A stretch of 64,000 bases of DNA, taken from the NCBI GenBank assembly GCA_002898555.1, contig BEHR01000008.1, forward strand, positions 1-64,000, given 5' to 3'. The notes under the pieces were generated by a model. That model saw only the letters and a list, made by a program, of their open reading frames with translations. It did not search any database and had not been told where the DNA came from. Shown one piece after another: positions 1 to 9,655 of this stretch (the stretch's first letter is position 1; each line of letters begins with the position of its first letter). The translations under genes were made by a program, and so were the position numbers. Source of the DNA: a bacterium HR15. GTDB lineage: Bacteria; Armatimonadota; Fimbriimonadia; Fimbriimonadales; GBS-DC.

Positions 1-1154
1 AGCGCAAAGTACAGTTCAGTACCTCCGCGCGCGTCTATTTGTGCCAACCACTGAATCGCTGCGAACTGACTGCGGTTATCGGCGCGGCTCCACTGGTGCG
101 GAGCAAATGCCTCGACTGTATTGTCAAACGCCAGCAGTTGGAAGTGGGTCGTGGGAGCGAGCGAGTCGATCAATCGCCCTGCGGCGCGCCTCGTTGCGTC
201 CATCTTCCACCCTTCCATACTGCCCGAACGGTCTACGAGGAACACCACATGGGAAAGCGTGGTGGCGGGTATCGTATCGGGGGCGCAGATGAGCGTGAGC
301 AGCGTACCTTCGTTGGGGTTGTTGGGGTCGGGCGCCAGCAACGCACGCGAGGTCATCTCGTCGGACGCCGGTCGGAAGCGCAGGATGAAATCGCGGTCGG
401 GGGAATAGCCCGGATCTAAGCGGACGGTGTAAAGACCGTTCCGATTGACAATCGCTACCGTGTGCAGGGAAGCGCGGAGATCTTGAACGGGGATGGTGCG
501 TCCGTCGATTCGAACTTCGATGGACAGTTCCACGGGGTTAGGGAAGCCCGGGAGCAGCACGGGCGGGGTAATCCGCGAAGCGTCGGGCACCGCGTCGGTA
601 TCTGGAACGACGCCATAGCCCACCGAGTCGTCGTCGAGCGGTACGCCCGGAATGTAGCGCGGCGCAACGACCAGCGGGAATCGGAAGGTCGCCTCCCCAG
701 CGTCCAGCTCCAGCAAGCCATTAAGTGTCAGGGTAATCTCAGCGGTTTCGCCGGGCATCAAGTTCCCCACGCTTATCGTGAACACATTGGGGCGCTCCTC
801 TTCCAGCATCGACGCGCGATGCCCCTGTCGGATTGCCTGCTCGTATTCCTGACGCGCCTGCTCACGCTCTTGCAGCACGCCTTGAATCACGCGACTGCCG
901 ACGCGCATCGTGAAATCGGCAACGCCTGCGCGGTCGGGCAACGGAAAGATATAGACGGCTTCCAAGGGTTGCGTCGTGGGGTTCTTGAAGGTCTGACGCA
1001 CAATCGTCTGCACGAACACACCGCAAACATCCGCCTCCACCGCCAACTTGGTCAGGGGCAGGTTGCCCACCGAAGTCTGTAGCGTCCCCAGCCCGTTCGA
1101 CGACGAAGGTGCTGGCAAAGTTTGCAGGACCGGAACATTAATCGTCTTTGGCAT
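1..1154 (-). CDS. VIT and vWA domain protein (partial, C-terminus beyond left edge)
   Basis: The reading frame opens at ATG 1154 and stays open to the left edge, giving 384 residues of a longer protein. Residues about 25-150 match a VIT domain (vault/inter-alpha-trypsin type, with VQTIVRQTFKN and EQARQEYEQA). From about residue 300 a vWA domain begins, with the metal-binding MIDAS motif D308-x-S310-x-S312. VIT-vWA proteins usually act in protein-protein contacts or adhesion; the bacterial role is poorly defined. There is no signal peptide, so a cytoplasmic form is likely, though the missing C-terminus could hold a membrane segment. The start lies inside the last 17 bases of the upstream MerR-type gene, so the two are translationally coupled and probably work together. 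Confidence 0.85.
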   Translation of the reverse strand, partial: MPKTINVPVLQTLPAPSSSNGLGTLQTSVGNLPLTKLAVEADVCGVFVQTIVRQTFKNPTTQPLEAVYIFPLPDRAGVADFTMRVGSRVIQGVLQEREQARQEYEQAIRQGHRASMLEEERPNVFTISVGNLMPGETAEITLTLNGLLELDAGEATFRFPLVVAPRYIPGVPLDDDSVGYGVVPDTDAVPDASRITPPVLLPGFPNPVELSIEVRIDGRTIPVQDLRASLHTVAIVNRNGLYTVRLDPGYSPDRDFILRFRPASDEMTSRALLAPDPNNPNEGTLLTLICAPDTIPATTLSHVVFLVDRSGSMEGWKMDATRRAAGRLIDSLAPTTHFQLLAFDNTVEAFAPHQWSRADNRSQFAAIQWLAQIDARGGTELYFA

Positions 1155-1740
1155 TGTGTCTAGCCTCCGTGTTGGTAGTTAATCCTATCTCGGATAGAAG
1201 CCGCAGCAGGGGGCGTGCTGCATGCTCGATCTGGCGTACCGCTTCAGCGTCCAGCAGGGTCTCCACTGCCAGGTGGAGTTGTACGCGCGGTGCAAGCGCC
1301 ATCACTTGCCATGTTTGGACTGCGGGTTGCTTAGGGAGCGCTTCGGGCATTGGTGGGGTGACCTCCCAGAAACGACGGCGTCGACTGTGGGTCGTTTGCC
1401 CGTTGCCCCCGTTCAGGGTCGCTGGCAGGCGTGCAATCTGTTCCAGCGCGTCGTCCGTCAGCCCGTAGAGGCGCTGCTGGATTTCCACCAGCGGCAAGCC
1501 TTCCGCCTGTAGACGCTTGATTGCCACCAGTTGCGCTAAGTGTCGCTGCGTGTAGTAGGCAACACGCCCGCGCATGATGGGACGATCGAGCAATCCGAGC
1601 ATCGTGTAGTAGCGAATCGCTCGGGGCGAGGGCAAATCCCGCGCCTGACGACTGGGTTGACCCCAGTAGTCAACGCGCAGCGCCTCTTGAGCTAACTGCG
1701 CTAACTCCTCGATTGTCCACATCGCTTGTGTGGCTTCCAT
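1138..1740 (-). CDS. MerR-family transcriptional regulator
   Basis: The product has 200 residues. An N-terminal winged-helix region of MerR type is visible (SPRAIRYYTMLGLLDRP, then GRVAYYTQRHLAQLVAIKRL), followed by a region that may sense a ligand or partner. The start could be GTG 1743 or ATG 1740. ATG is preferred because the predicted transcript start, about 7 nt below the -10 box, falls at 1742-1740, which would make the mRNA nearly leaderless. Its own promoter has the 19-nt spacer and dyad typical of MerR targets, so autoregulation is likely. It overlaps the VIT-vWA gene by 17 nt and the pair forms one operon. Confidence 0.85.
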   Translation of the reverse strand: MEATQAMWTIEELAQLAQEALRVDYWGQPSRQARDLPSPRAIRYYTMLGLLDRPIMRGRVAYYTQRHLAQLVAIKRLQAEGLPLVEIQQRLYGLTDDALEQIARLPATLNGGNGQTTHSRRRRFWEVTPPMPEALPKQPAVQTWQVMALAPRVQLHLAVETLLDAEAVRQIEHAARPLLRLLSEIGLTTNTEARHNAKDD

Positions 1741-1748
1741 CACTCCCT

Positions 1749-1779
1749 ATTATACCACACTGTCATACATCAGTGTCAA
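1749..1779 (-). promoter_or_regulatory. MerR-type promoter with dyad operator
   Basis: Read on the minus strand, TTGACA (1774-1779) and TATAAT (1749-1754) are separated by 19 nt. A perfect dyad, ACACTG-N8-CAGTGT, occupies 1757-1776, inside the spacer and touching the -35 box. A long 19-20 nt spacer with a central dyad is the classic target architecture of MerR-family activators, which untwist the DNA. It drives the MerR-type gene that starts at 1740. Confidence 0.8.
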
Positions 1780-1849
1780 GGTTTCAGGGGGGTTTAAGGG
1801 GCGAATTTGGGGATTTAAGGGGGAAATTGGTCTTTATAAAGACCCCCAG

Positions 1850-2080
1850 CCCTCTCCCACCGCGTGGGGGAGGGGTGTTTTGTTTTCCCTCACCCCCGTC
1901 CCCTCTCCCACGCCGTGGGAGAGGGGAGTGGAGGGCGAGCCTCCTGGCGAGCCGAAAAAAACATCCTCAAATGGAGGGCGAGCCTCCTGGCGAGCCGAAA
2001 AAAACATCCTCAAATGGAGGGCGAGCCTCCTGGCGAGCTGAACCCTCACCCCCGTCCCCTCTCCCGCTGGGAGAGGAGGC
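1850..2080. repeat. Cluster of GC-rich hairpins and a 43-bp tandem repeat
   Basis: Three CCCTCTCCC...GGGAGAGGG hairpins lie at about 1851-1874, 1900-1926 and 2057-2076. Between the last two sits a 43-bp unit (TGGAGGGCGAGCCTCCTGGC then GAGCCG and an A-rich linker) in two full copies and one shortened copy, starting at 1929, 1972 and 2015. The stretch 1780-2158 has no supported gene. These are members of two dispersed repeat families seen elsewhere in the window. Confidence 0.85.
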
Positions 2081-2158
2081 AAGGGGTGAGGGCAAAAGGG
2101 GCAAGGGGTGAGGGCAAAACAGGAAACCCCACAACCCCACCGAAATAAATCCCCCACT

Positions 2159-3286
2159 ATGCAACTTGCAGACCTGTTGCCCAAGATTGTGAACCTTGCC
2201 GAAGTGGAACGCATCGTCGGCAAGCCGCTGCGCACGATGGACGCCATCCACAACAGCGGATACCACCTCGTCAAAGCCCGCGACCGCGACGAGTACTATC
2301 TGGCGAAAGAGACCGACCTGCAGCCGCTCTTGGTGCGACTGGGCGATGTGGCGGAGGTGCGTTTCGGTATCAAAACAGGCGCGAATGAGTTTTTCTATCT
2401 GGAGCCTGTGAACGGTCGCGTGGCGGATGTGATAGGGGGCAAGGTGGGCGCGACGGTTCTGGTGAAAAACGGCGCGGGTTGGCAAGGGGAGATTGAGGCT
2501 GAGTGGCTGCGTCCTGTGATTAAGTCGCCGCGCGAGTTGAAGACGCTGCGCGTGCGTCCCGAAGACTTGCGCTATTTGGTGTTTATGCCGCCCGATGCCC
2601 TGCGCGGGCAGCTGCACGCCCCGCATGCGTGGAAACAGCGCTACCCACTGGCGTGGTCATACATCCAGTGGGGCGAGAAGCGGGGGTATCAGCATAATCC
2701 GACTTGTGCTGCACGCGATGTTTGGTGGACTTTGCCTGCTAATCTTCCGAGTGACTTGCTTTGGACGATGACCTACCGTGAAAGGTATTTTGTGGTTGAA
2801 AATGCAGGATACTATGCTGATGCCCGTCTTTATGATAGCTACACAGATGATAGTATTGTGAAGACGCTTGTTAACTCGGCATGGTATATGCTTCAGTTGG
2901 AGATTCAAGCACGCACTTACGGGGGAGGGGGTGGGCCTGTAGATGTGAAAGTTTATGAAATCAAGGAGTCTCTCATCCCCAACCCCGCTGCCTTTACCGA
3001 TGAACAGCGCGAGCGGTTGCTGAAGGCTTTTGAGCAGATGGCAGAGCGCGAGGTGAAGAGCATTTTTGAGGAATTGGGGCTGCCCAAGCCGAACCGAGAC
3101 TATAGCAACATCCGCCCCGAAGAGGTATCGCTGGACAAAGTGCTGCCCGACCGCCGTGCGCTGGATGCGGTGGTGTTCGAGGTGCTGGGTCTGAGCGAGG
3201 CGGAGCAGTTGGAGGTCTATCGGGCGGTGGTGGAGTTGGTGCGCACTCGGTTGGTGCAGGCGCAGAATGTGTTGGGGGGAGGGTGA
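2159..3286 (+). pseudogene. Orphan C-terminal (target recognition) half of an N6-adenine DNA methylase
   Basis: The 375-residue product resembles the C-terminal half of Eco57I/type IIG-like N6-adenine methylases: the block GDVAEVRFGIKTGANEFFYL is typical of the start of the TaqI-like target-recognition region. The catalytic half (SAM-binding motif and NPPY) is absent here; upstream there are only 400 bp of repeats. The likely interpretation is a truncated gene whose 5' part was lost through the repeat cluster. The frame is intact with no internal stops, so a stable fragment may still be made. ATG 2159 is chosen because the in-frame extension upstream lies in repeat DNA. Confidence 0.6.
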
Positions 3287-3326
3287 ATTGGCAAAAGTAA
3301 GGGCAAAAGATTTTTTGCCATTACTA

Positions 3327-3450
3327 CGGCTCGGCAGGCAGCCCCGCCCTCCAGATTCGGCTCGGCAGGCAGCCCCGCCCTCCAGATTCGGCTCGGCAGG
3401 CAGCCCCGCCCTCCAGATTCGGCTCGGCAGGCAGCCCCGCCCTCCAAGTT
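3327..3450. repeat. 31-bp tandem repeat, four copies
   Basis: Units start at 3327, 3358, 3389 and 3420, each beginning CGGCTCGGCAGGCAGCCCCG and continuing CCCTCCAGATT; the last copy diverges at its end. On the minus strand the unit reads TGGAGGGCGGGGCTGCC..., related to the 43-bp unit at 1929 and the copies at 4316, 17641 and 50878. It lies between the methylase fragment and mqnA, which converge. Confidence 0.9.
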
Positions 3451-3454
3451 CGGT

Positions 3455-4258
3455 TCAAGTCATCTCTCGATCGCCAAGGTGCGCGGGATTGCCCCGCTCA
3501 TTCCGCATCGCTTGCCACTCCGCGTGGAACCGCTCCAGCCCTTGAAGGAGCGATTCGTCGATGCGATAGGTCATGACTTCGCGCAGGTAGCGGGCGCAGA
3601 GCGATTGTGGCAGCCCGGTACGCCGCGCCTCGCTTTCGATGATCGCGTCCAGATGCGCCTCGCCCCACGCGAGCGCGGTCTGCATCAGGTCCGTGAGCAG
3701 GGGCATCGGCGCGTCGGCGTTCGCCAGCCATAATGCCCAGACGAACGGCAGCCCCGTCCACTTTTGCCATGCTTTGCCCAGGTCTATCTCATAAAGCCCC
3801 TCGCCGCTCGCGCTCATCCCCGCATCGCCAATCAACAGGGCGGCATCCGCCCGCTGTAGCATCGCGTGCAAATCGGGCGGATGGTTCTGATAACGCGGCT
3901 GGACACCGTACACCCGTGTTAGCAAGATTCGCACCAGCGCGGCGGAGGTCAGCGAGCTTTCGTCCAGTGCGACCGAACGCATTGCCTTCAGAGGGGTCTT
4001 GCTGAAGAGGCGCACGCTCAACGCCTCGCGCCGCGAGGCAATCGCCAGACCGGGCACAAACTGGGTATTGGGGCGACGAAATAGCTCCACGGACGAGACC
4101 AGCGCGACATCGACCTCGCCCGCCTCCAGCCAGCGCGCCAGCATCGAGGGCGCGGCGTAGCGCACCTCTGCCACCCGCCGACCCGACTCGGTTTCGAACC
4201 AGCGGGTGAGCGGTGCACCGTTCATATAGGGCACACTGCCAATGATCAAGCGTTCCAT
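3455..4258 (-). CDS. mqnA: Chorismate dehydratase MqnA (futalosine menaquinone pathway)
   Basis: The 267-residue protein starts MERLIIGSVPYMNGAPLTRW, as MqnA/MqnD-family periplasmic-binding-fold proteins do, and keeps the VALVSSVELFRRP and ALLIGDAG blocks typical of MqnA. It would dehydrate chorismate to 3-[(1-carboxyvinyl)oxy]benzoate (EC 4.2.1.151), the first committed step of the futalosine pathway to menaquinone. No signal peptide is seen, as expected for a cytosolic enzyme. It lies downstream of mqnP on the same strand with a 105-bp gap that contains a copy of the GC-rich repeat. The other mqn genes are not in the window. Confidence 0.93.
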   Translation of the reverse strand: MERLIIGSVPYMNGAPLTRWFETESGRRVAEVRYAAPSMLARWLEAGEVDVALVSSVELFRRPNTQFVPGLAIASRREALSVRLFSKTPLKAMRSVALDESSLTSAALVRILLTRVYGVQPRYQNHPPDLHAMLQRADAALLIGDAGMSASGEGLYEIDLGKAWQKWTGLPFVWALWLANADAPMPLLTDLMQTALAWGEAHLDAIIESEARRTGLPQSLCARYLREVMTYRIDESLLQGLERFHAEWQAMRNERGNPAHLGDREMT

Positions 4259-4315
4259 CGCTTTGGTGAGTAGAACCTACTCCCTGCTTGTCATCAACAC
4301 CGTAAAATGACCATA

Positions 4316-4342
4316 CGGCTCGGCGGGCAGCCCTGCCCTCCA
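4316..4342. repeat. Single copy of the CGGCTCGGC...GCCCTCCA repeat
   Basis: This 27-bp copy of the unit found four times at 3327-3450 sits in the gap between mqnP and mqnA. It differs from those at two positions. Confidence 0.75.
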
Positions 4343-4363
4343 GCACACCGAAAAAGCAACTGC

Positions 4364-5242
4364 CTACAAAAGCCGATCTAATAGGCTAAAAACAAATAGC
4401 CCGATACTTACATAGCCGTTCATCGTGAAAAAGGCGATGTCCAGTTTGCTCAGGTCGTCGGGTTTGACCAGCGACTGTTCATAGGCGAGCATCAGGGCAG
4501 CGAAGACGACCCCTGCATAGTAAAGCCATCCTGCCTGCAGTGTCCAGCCAGCCAACCCAAAGAGAACCACGCACAGCAGGTGCGAGAGGCGGGAGATGAC
4601 AATTGCCCGCGCCTTGCCGAGTGTTTCCGGCAAACTGCGCAGTCCGTACTGCTTGTCGAATTCATAATCTTGCAGGCTATACAGGATATCGAATCCCGCC
4701 ACCCAGAAGGCAACGGCGAGCGTCAACAGCATCGGTGGCAGCTCTAATGTGCCACGCACCGCAATCCATGTCGCGCTGGGCGCGATTCCCAGCGACAGCC
4801 CCAGCCAGTAGTGGGAGAGCGGGGTGAAGCGTTTGGAGTAGGAGTAGCCCAGAATGATGAGGAGGGCGATGGGGCTAAGCCAGAAGCAGAGCCAGTTCAG
4901 CTGATAGGCGGCGTAGACGAAAGCAATAATCGCGCCCACCATCAGCGCTGCCATCTGTCGCACGGTCAGCAGTCCCGCAGGCAGGGCGCGATTGCGCGTG
5001 CGTGGGTTGAGCGCGTCCACATCGCGGTCGGCGATGCGGTTGAATGCCATTGCGGCGGTGCGCGCCCCCACCATCGCGACCAGAATCCAGCCCAGCGTGC
5101 GAAGCGAGGGCGCCCCGTCGGCAGCGTACACCAGCCCCATTAATGCGAACGGCAGGGCGAAGAGGGTATGTTCGAACTTGATTGCCTCCAGCACGATGCG
5201 CACCTGCCGCCATGTCCGTTCGAATCGCCCAACCCGCTGCAT
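4364..5242 (-). CDS. mqnP: UbiA-family prenyltransferase, MqnP type
   Basis: The 292-residue integral membrane protein has about eight hydrophobic segments and both aspartate-rich motifs of UbiA enzymes: N68-x3-D72-x3-D76 (NRIADRDVD) and D192-x3-D196 (QDYEFD). It would attach the polyprenyl tail to the naphthoate or hydroxybenzoate head group at the inner membrane. Because it is followed by mqnA, the menaquinone enzyme MqnP is the best call over UbiA. The gene begins 19 bp after an SRPBCC gene, so the SRPBCC pair, mqnP and mqnA read as one operon. Confidence 0.9.
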   Translation of the reverse strand: MQRVGRFERTWRQVRIVLEAIKFEHTLFALPFALMGLVYAADGAPSLRTLGWILVAMVGARTAAMAFNRIADRDVDALNPRTRNRALPAGLLTVRQMAALMVGAIIAFVYAAYQLNWLCFWLSPIALLIILGYSYSKRFTPLSHYWLGLSLGIAPSATWIAVRGTLELPPMLLTLAVAFWVAGFDILYSLQDYEFDKQYGLRSLPETLGKARAIVISRLSHLLCVVLFGLAGWTLQAGWLYYAGVVFAALMLAYEQSLVKPDDLSKLDIAFFTMNGYVSIGLFVFSLLDRLL

Positions 5243-5261
5243 CGTATCGGTTTACCCTGCG

Positions 5262-5717
5262 CTACTTGCCCGCTTCTTCCGCGCGACGCCGGATGCCCTC
5301 CATAATACCTTTCAGGTTCTGAATCACCAGATGGTGCACCACCTTCTGCACGATGGGTCCCAGCAGAGGCACATGCAGGTCATAGTCCAGTTCGCAATAG
5401 AAGCGCGTGCCCTCCGGGTGCGGCTCAAACCGCCAGACACCTTCCATACGGTCGTAATCGCCTTTCACTTGACGGAAGTGGCAGGTGTGTTCCGTATCGT
5501 TCCAGAGGTCTTCCTCGGTCCATCGCACCTGCAGACGCAGTTGTGAGGCGTAGGCGACCCATTCCGTAAGCGTGCGCCGGCCGTCCTCGCTCTTTTCGAG
5601 GATACGCACCGATTTCACATCGGGCATAAATTGGGGGAACGCCTCCACCTCACGCGCGACGGCGTAGACGCGCTCCACCGGCGCATGGATGATGAGTTCC
5701 AGTTCAACCTTCGCCAT
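5262..5717 (-). CDS. SRPBCC/START-like (COQ10 type) protein, copy 1
   Basis: This 151-residue protein has the single-domain SRPBCC fold signature: an N-terminal strand and helix (LIIHAPVERVYAVAREVEAFP) and the long C-terminal helix (VVHHLVIQNLKGIMEGIRRR) closing the hydrophobic cavity. The family includes COQ10, a quinone-binding chaperone, and polyketide cyclases. It overlaps its paralogue upstream by 14 nt and precedes mqnP by 19 nt, so a role in carrying quinone or its precursor is a reasonable inference but is not shown by the sequence. Confidence 0.85.
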   Translation of the reverse strand: MAKVELELIIHAPVERVYAVAREVEAFPQFMPDVKSVRILEKSEDGRRTLTEWVAYASQLRLQVRWTEEDLWNDTEHTCHFRQVKGDYDRMEGVWRFEPHPEGTRFYCELDYDLHVPLLGPIVQKVVHHLVIQNLKGIMEGIRRRAEEAGK

Positions 5718-6150
5718 GCAACGCCTCCGCCCGCTGCTTGAAGCCGTTCAGCCAGCCTTCGATAATGTCGTCGACTGCTTTCTGGGCGATGGCAGCGAAG
5801 ATGGGCGGCACTTTCGCCTCGTAATCGATCACGGCATGGAGGGTAGCCCCCGCCTCCGCAGGCTGCACGCGCCACTCGCCTGTCAGCTGCACCAGCGAGT
5901 CGCCATCAGGGCGGAAAGTGATGCGCTGCTCTTCGGGATAAACGGTCTGATGGGAGCGCCAGCGCACCTCGACGCCCACGCCCGGCGCAACGACCACCCA
6001 ATCCAGCACAGCCGTGGGGGCAGTCTGCTCCACCACTTGCACGCTTTTCACATGGGGCAGAAACTGGTTGAACGCCTCGAACTGTTGCAACACTTGAAAG
6101 ACCTGCTCCGGCGCCGCGTTGACCGCGACCTGTTTCTCGATCCTGGGCAT
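5704..6150 (-). CDS. SRPBCC/START-like (COQ10 type) protein, copy 2
   Basis: The start ATG 6150 is preceded by GGAGGA at good spacing and by a TATATT box about 20 nt further up, and it begins MPRIEKQVAVNAAPEQVFQV, the usual first strand and helix of SRPBCC proteins. The product has 148 residues. It is a paralogue of the next gene (shared FP/LPHVKSVQV and closing helix), with which it overlaps by 14 nt. It heads the operon leading into mqnP and mqnA. Function is inferred only from fold and position. Confidence 0.85.
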   Translation of the reverse strand: MPRIEKQVAVNAAPEQVFQVLQQFEAFNQFLPHVKSVQVVEQTAPTAVLDWVVVAPGVGVEVRWRSHQTVYPEEQRITFRPDGDSLVQLTGEWRVQPAEAGATLHAVIDYEAKVPPIFAAIAQKAVDDIIEGWLNGFKQRAEALHGEG

Positions 6151-6254
6151 GCGATTTCCTCCGTTGTAGGTTAATATACCCCACAATCGGTATCCATCAC
6201 GGCAGGAGGTACAATTGACGAATCGAATCGTCTTCATGGAATGATAGGCGAGGG

Positions 6255-6611
6255 ATGGATGCAATGTTTGCGTTGAACTTCTATACGGACCTGTATGCGG
6301 ACATGTTGCGTTCACTGCGCAAGACCGCGACCATCCGTCTGGGCGATAAGTCGAACAAATACAAGACGGGGCAAATCGTCTGGATTACGGTGGGGCAGCG
6401 GTTCGGAAAGCGCAAGAAGCTGTTCACGGCGATTCTGGATCGGGTGGAGGTGAAGCCCATCTCCGACCTGACGCCGCGCGACATCGAGCGAGAGAACCCG
6501 GAGTTCCGCAGCATCGAGGATGTGATTGCGCTGCTGGAACGCATCTATGACCGCCCGATTAGCCCCGATGATCTGGTTACCGTGATCTACTTTTCACCTG
6601 TGGAGGAGTAG
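6255..6611 (+). CDS. ASCH-domain protein
   Basis: The 118-residue protein matches the ASCH fold: the LRKTATIRLG block carries the conserved K-x-T-x-R ligand-site pattern and YKTGQIVWITVG follows as the next strand. ASCH domains are beta-barrels related to PUA and are thought to bind RNA or nucleotides. An alternative ATG at 6264 sits better spaced from the AGGG at 6251. The gene is alone between the divergent SRPBCC operon and the convergent hydrolase gene. Confidence 0.75.
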   Translation: MDAMFALNFYTDLYADMLRSLRKTATIRLGDKSNKYKTGQIVWITVGQRFGKRKKLFTAILDRVEVKPISDLTPRDIERENPEFRSIEDVIALLERIYDRPISPDDLVTVIYFSPVEE

Positions 6612-6620
6612 GGGGCGGAT

Positions 6621-8675
6621 TTATCGCATCGCCCGCCCCCGCCGCCGATACATCGCTCCATGCGTTTTGCGAGCCGCCGCAACCATCTCCGGATACGGTG
6701 TGTCGGTAATGCTCACGAAGCCGATATTGTAGTTCTCGCCGTCGTACCATCGCCCCGTGAGCGGCTGATCGATATACTGGAACCAATGGCATCCAATAAA
6801 CAGCGGATGGTCTAACACGCTGTTCACATACTCCTCGTACATGCGGGCGCGCTCGCGCTGATCAGCTGCTGCGACCAGCCCTGTATGGAACATGCCTCGA
6901 TCCAGCGCGCCAAAATGGAACTCACCAATAATCACAGGCTTGTCGAACGTGTTCAGAAAGCGGTAGGCTTTATGGTCCAGCTTGGGCGCGTAGATGTTAA
7001 AGCTCAACACATCGCACAGCTCGGCGGCGACCGCGACGGCATCCAAAGAGTACCAAGCAAAGCGGCAACCCAGATAGAGGTGATGGGGAGCCAGCTCGCG
7101 TAAAATATCACGAATCGTCTGGAAATAGCGTCTGGCGAAGGCATGCACAAACTCGCTGAAGTCTTGCTGTCGGGCGCGGGTGGGCGCATGGGGTAACGGC
7201 ACGGGCGGCTTCAGGGCGTCCCAGCACTCATAGCGTGCGCCCCACGCTTCGTTCAATCGTTCGATGCTCCCATACTTCCCACGGAGTTGCTCCAGAAAGG
7301 CGCGTTTGGCAGGCGATTCATCGGCGTGGAGACTGAGAGCGCCATAGGCTAACCCATAGCGCCCCCCTTCCTCACCTTGACCTGCCCAGCTCAGCTCGTT
7401 GTCGACAAAGAATCCGAGGCACCATGGGTCGTGGCGAACGCGCTCGGCAACAGGCGCGATACTGGCACGCACATTTGCAGCGAATTGGGGATCGAAGGGG
7501 TCGTGCATCTGTCCCCAATAGTCGCTGCCGCTGGGCACGCGCTTATGATTACCCCCGACGGAGGCTGTCGCCACATAAGGTATCTGACCATTCTGATGCC
7601 ATTCCCAGAGCGACCAGTTCCCGATGGTGTTGAATCCCCAAGAGCGCAGGCGTCGCAGGGTCCGCTCACGCCAGTGCGCAGGATAGTTCTCGCCATATTT
7701 GCGTTCCAGGTTCGCTGTGTAGAAGTTGAAAGTTTTGCCTTCCTTGATCGGTCCCATCAATGCACCTGAAGCATGCCCATAATGCTTGGCAAGTGGCTCA
7801 CCTTCACGCGGCAGCCATGTAAACATCGTCTCGCGCCCCGTGATGAAGGTGGGGTCACCGTAGTTAACGCAGTCCATGCCGGTGGAGAAGAACAGCTTGC
7901 CGTTTGGTGCGACGAACCACCATTTGCCATCCACCTTCTCCACCCGAAAATAGCCCGTCGCCCTTAGCTGCGGACCCGATTTCCATGCGCCATACTCGTC
8001 GAAATCGTCAGGTACAGGCATGCGTTCCAGCGTGCGCCGTTCCAGCGTCGCCACGCGACGCAAGTGGCTGATACTGCGCACTTTGCCGCGCCAGTCGGCG
8101 CGTGTGAACTGCCCAAACTCGTCCACGATGCCTTCCAGAGGCTCTTCGAACTTAATCAAGCGGATGTGATCGATGATCAGCGTGCGCGGTTTCTCATCGC
8201 GCCAGAGAAAAATCTGGAACGCCACGATATGGTCCAGGCGAACCTTGCCTTCGTTGGTGATTCCGATGCGAACCATGCCTTTCCCCAGCGGCGGCAGACC
8301 ACGCATACCGAAATCCATCGAGTTGTGCTGTAAAGGGAATAGGCACGCGATTCGGCTGCACGGGCGAATGATGTGCGCCCCCTGACGGCAGAAACGCAGC
8401 CCATCAGCGCGTGGATCGTCATCCACACGCACGCCAAAGCGCACCGCCTCGCGTGTCGGATTGTAAAGGTCAAATGCCAAGCCCCCATAGCCGCGCCAAT
8501 CCCATGTCGTCTCGGCACGAAACATCAGATTGGGCCAGTCGACATTGGGCAGGAACTCCACCTGCAGCGCACGCTTGCCATGCGTTGCCCCCTGCGAAAC
8601 AAGCTGCAGGCGCACATTGTTTGCCGTTGCCTTCGCCAACTCCGCTGGCTCCTCAAAAGAGAACAAGAGCCGCAT
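6621..8675 (-). CDS. GH50-like (agarase-type) glycoside hydrolase
   Basis: The 684-residue protein has an N-terminal beta-sandwich of about 200 residues (carbohydrate-binding-like, with LDHIVAFQIFLW and LIIDHIRLI) followed by a TIM barrel of clan GH-A. The acid/base glutamate is E427 in FFVDNELSW and the nucleophile E585 in VIIGEFHFGALDRGMFHTG, an arrangement typical of GH50 and related agarases. No signal peptide is visible, so the enzyme may act on imported oligosaccharides. It starts 20 bp after glnB on the same strand. Substrate cannot be fixed from sequence; another beta-galactoside-type family is the alternative. Confidence 0.75.
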   Translation of the reverse strand: MRLLFSFEEPAELAKATANNVRLQLVSQGATHGKRALQVEFLPNVDWPNLMFRAETTWDWRGYGGLAFDLYNPTREAVRFGVRVDDDPRADGLRFCRQGAHIIRPCSRIACLFPLQHNSMDFGMRGLPPLGKGMVRIGITNEGKVRLDHIVAFQIFLWRDEKPRTLIIDHIRLIKFEEPLEGIVDEFGQFTRADWRGKVRSISHLRRVATLERRTLERMPVPDDFDEYGAWKSGPQLRATGYFRVEKVDGKWWFVAPNGKLFFSTGMDCVNYGDPTFITGRETMFTWLPREGEPLAKHYGHASGALMGPIKEGKTFNFYTANLERKYGENYPAHWRERTLRRLRSWGFNTIGNWSLWEWHQNGQIPYVATASVGGNHKRVPSGSDYWGQMHDPFDPQFAANVRASIAPVAERVRHDPWCLGFFVDNELSWAGQGEEGGRYGLAYGALSLHADESPAKRAFLEQLRGKYGSIERLNEAWGARYECWDALKPPVPLPHAPTRARQQDFSEFVHAFARRYFQTIRDILRELAPHHLYLGCRFAWYSLDAVAVAAELCDVLSFNIYAPKLDHKAYRFLNTFDKPVIIGEFHFGALDRGMFHTGLVAAADQRERARMYEEYVNSVLDHPLFIGCHWFQYIDQPLTGRWYDGENYNIGFVSITDTPYPEMVAAARKTHGAMYRRRGRAMR

Positions 8676-8695
8676 TGTCGTCTAATAGATAGTTT

Positions 8696-9527
<832 letters not shown>

Positions 9528-9655
9528 GGCGACTCAAATCACCTCCCGCCGCGTCTCCGTCAGCGGGATTATACCCCCTTCCACCCGCGGCAGGCGACAT
9601 GCACACCGCATATCCCGCTATCTTCATCAGGTAAACTACACGGGGGAGATATCCC

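Noticed and set aside
462-1082. Long plus-strand frame opposite the VIT-vWA gene
   Set aside because: Antisense of a convincing VIT/vWA reading frame; high GC makes such mirror frames common here.
3327-3450. Tandem repeats considered as a CRISPR array or origin iterons
   Set aside because: The units are directly adjacent without spacers, and no dnaA, AT-rich region or replication gene is near.
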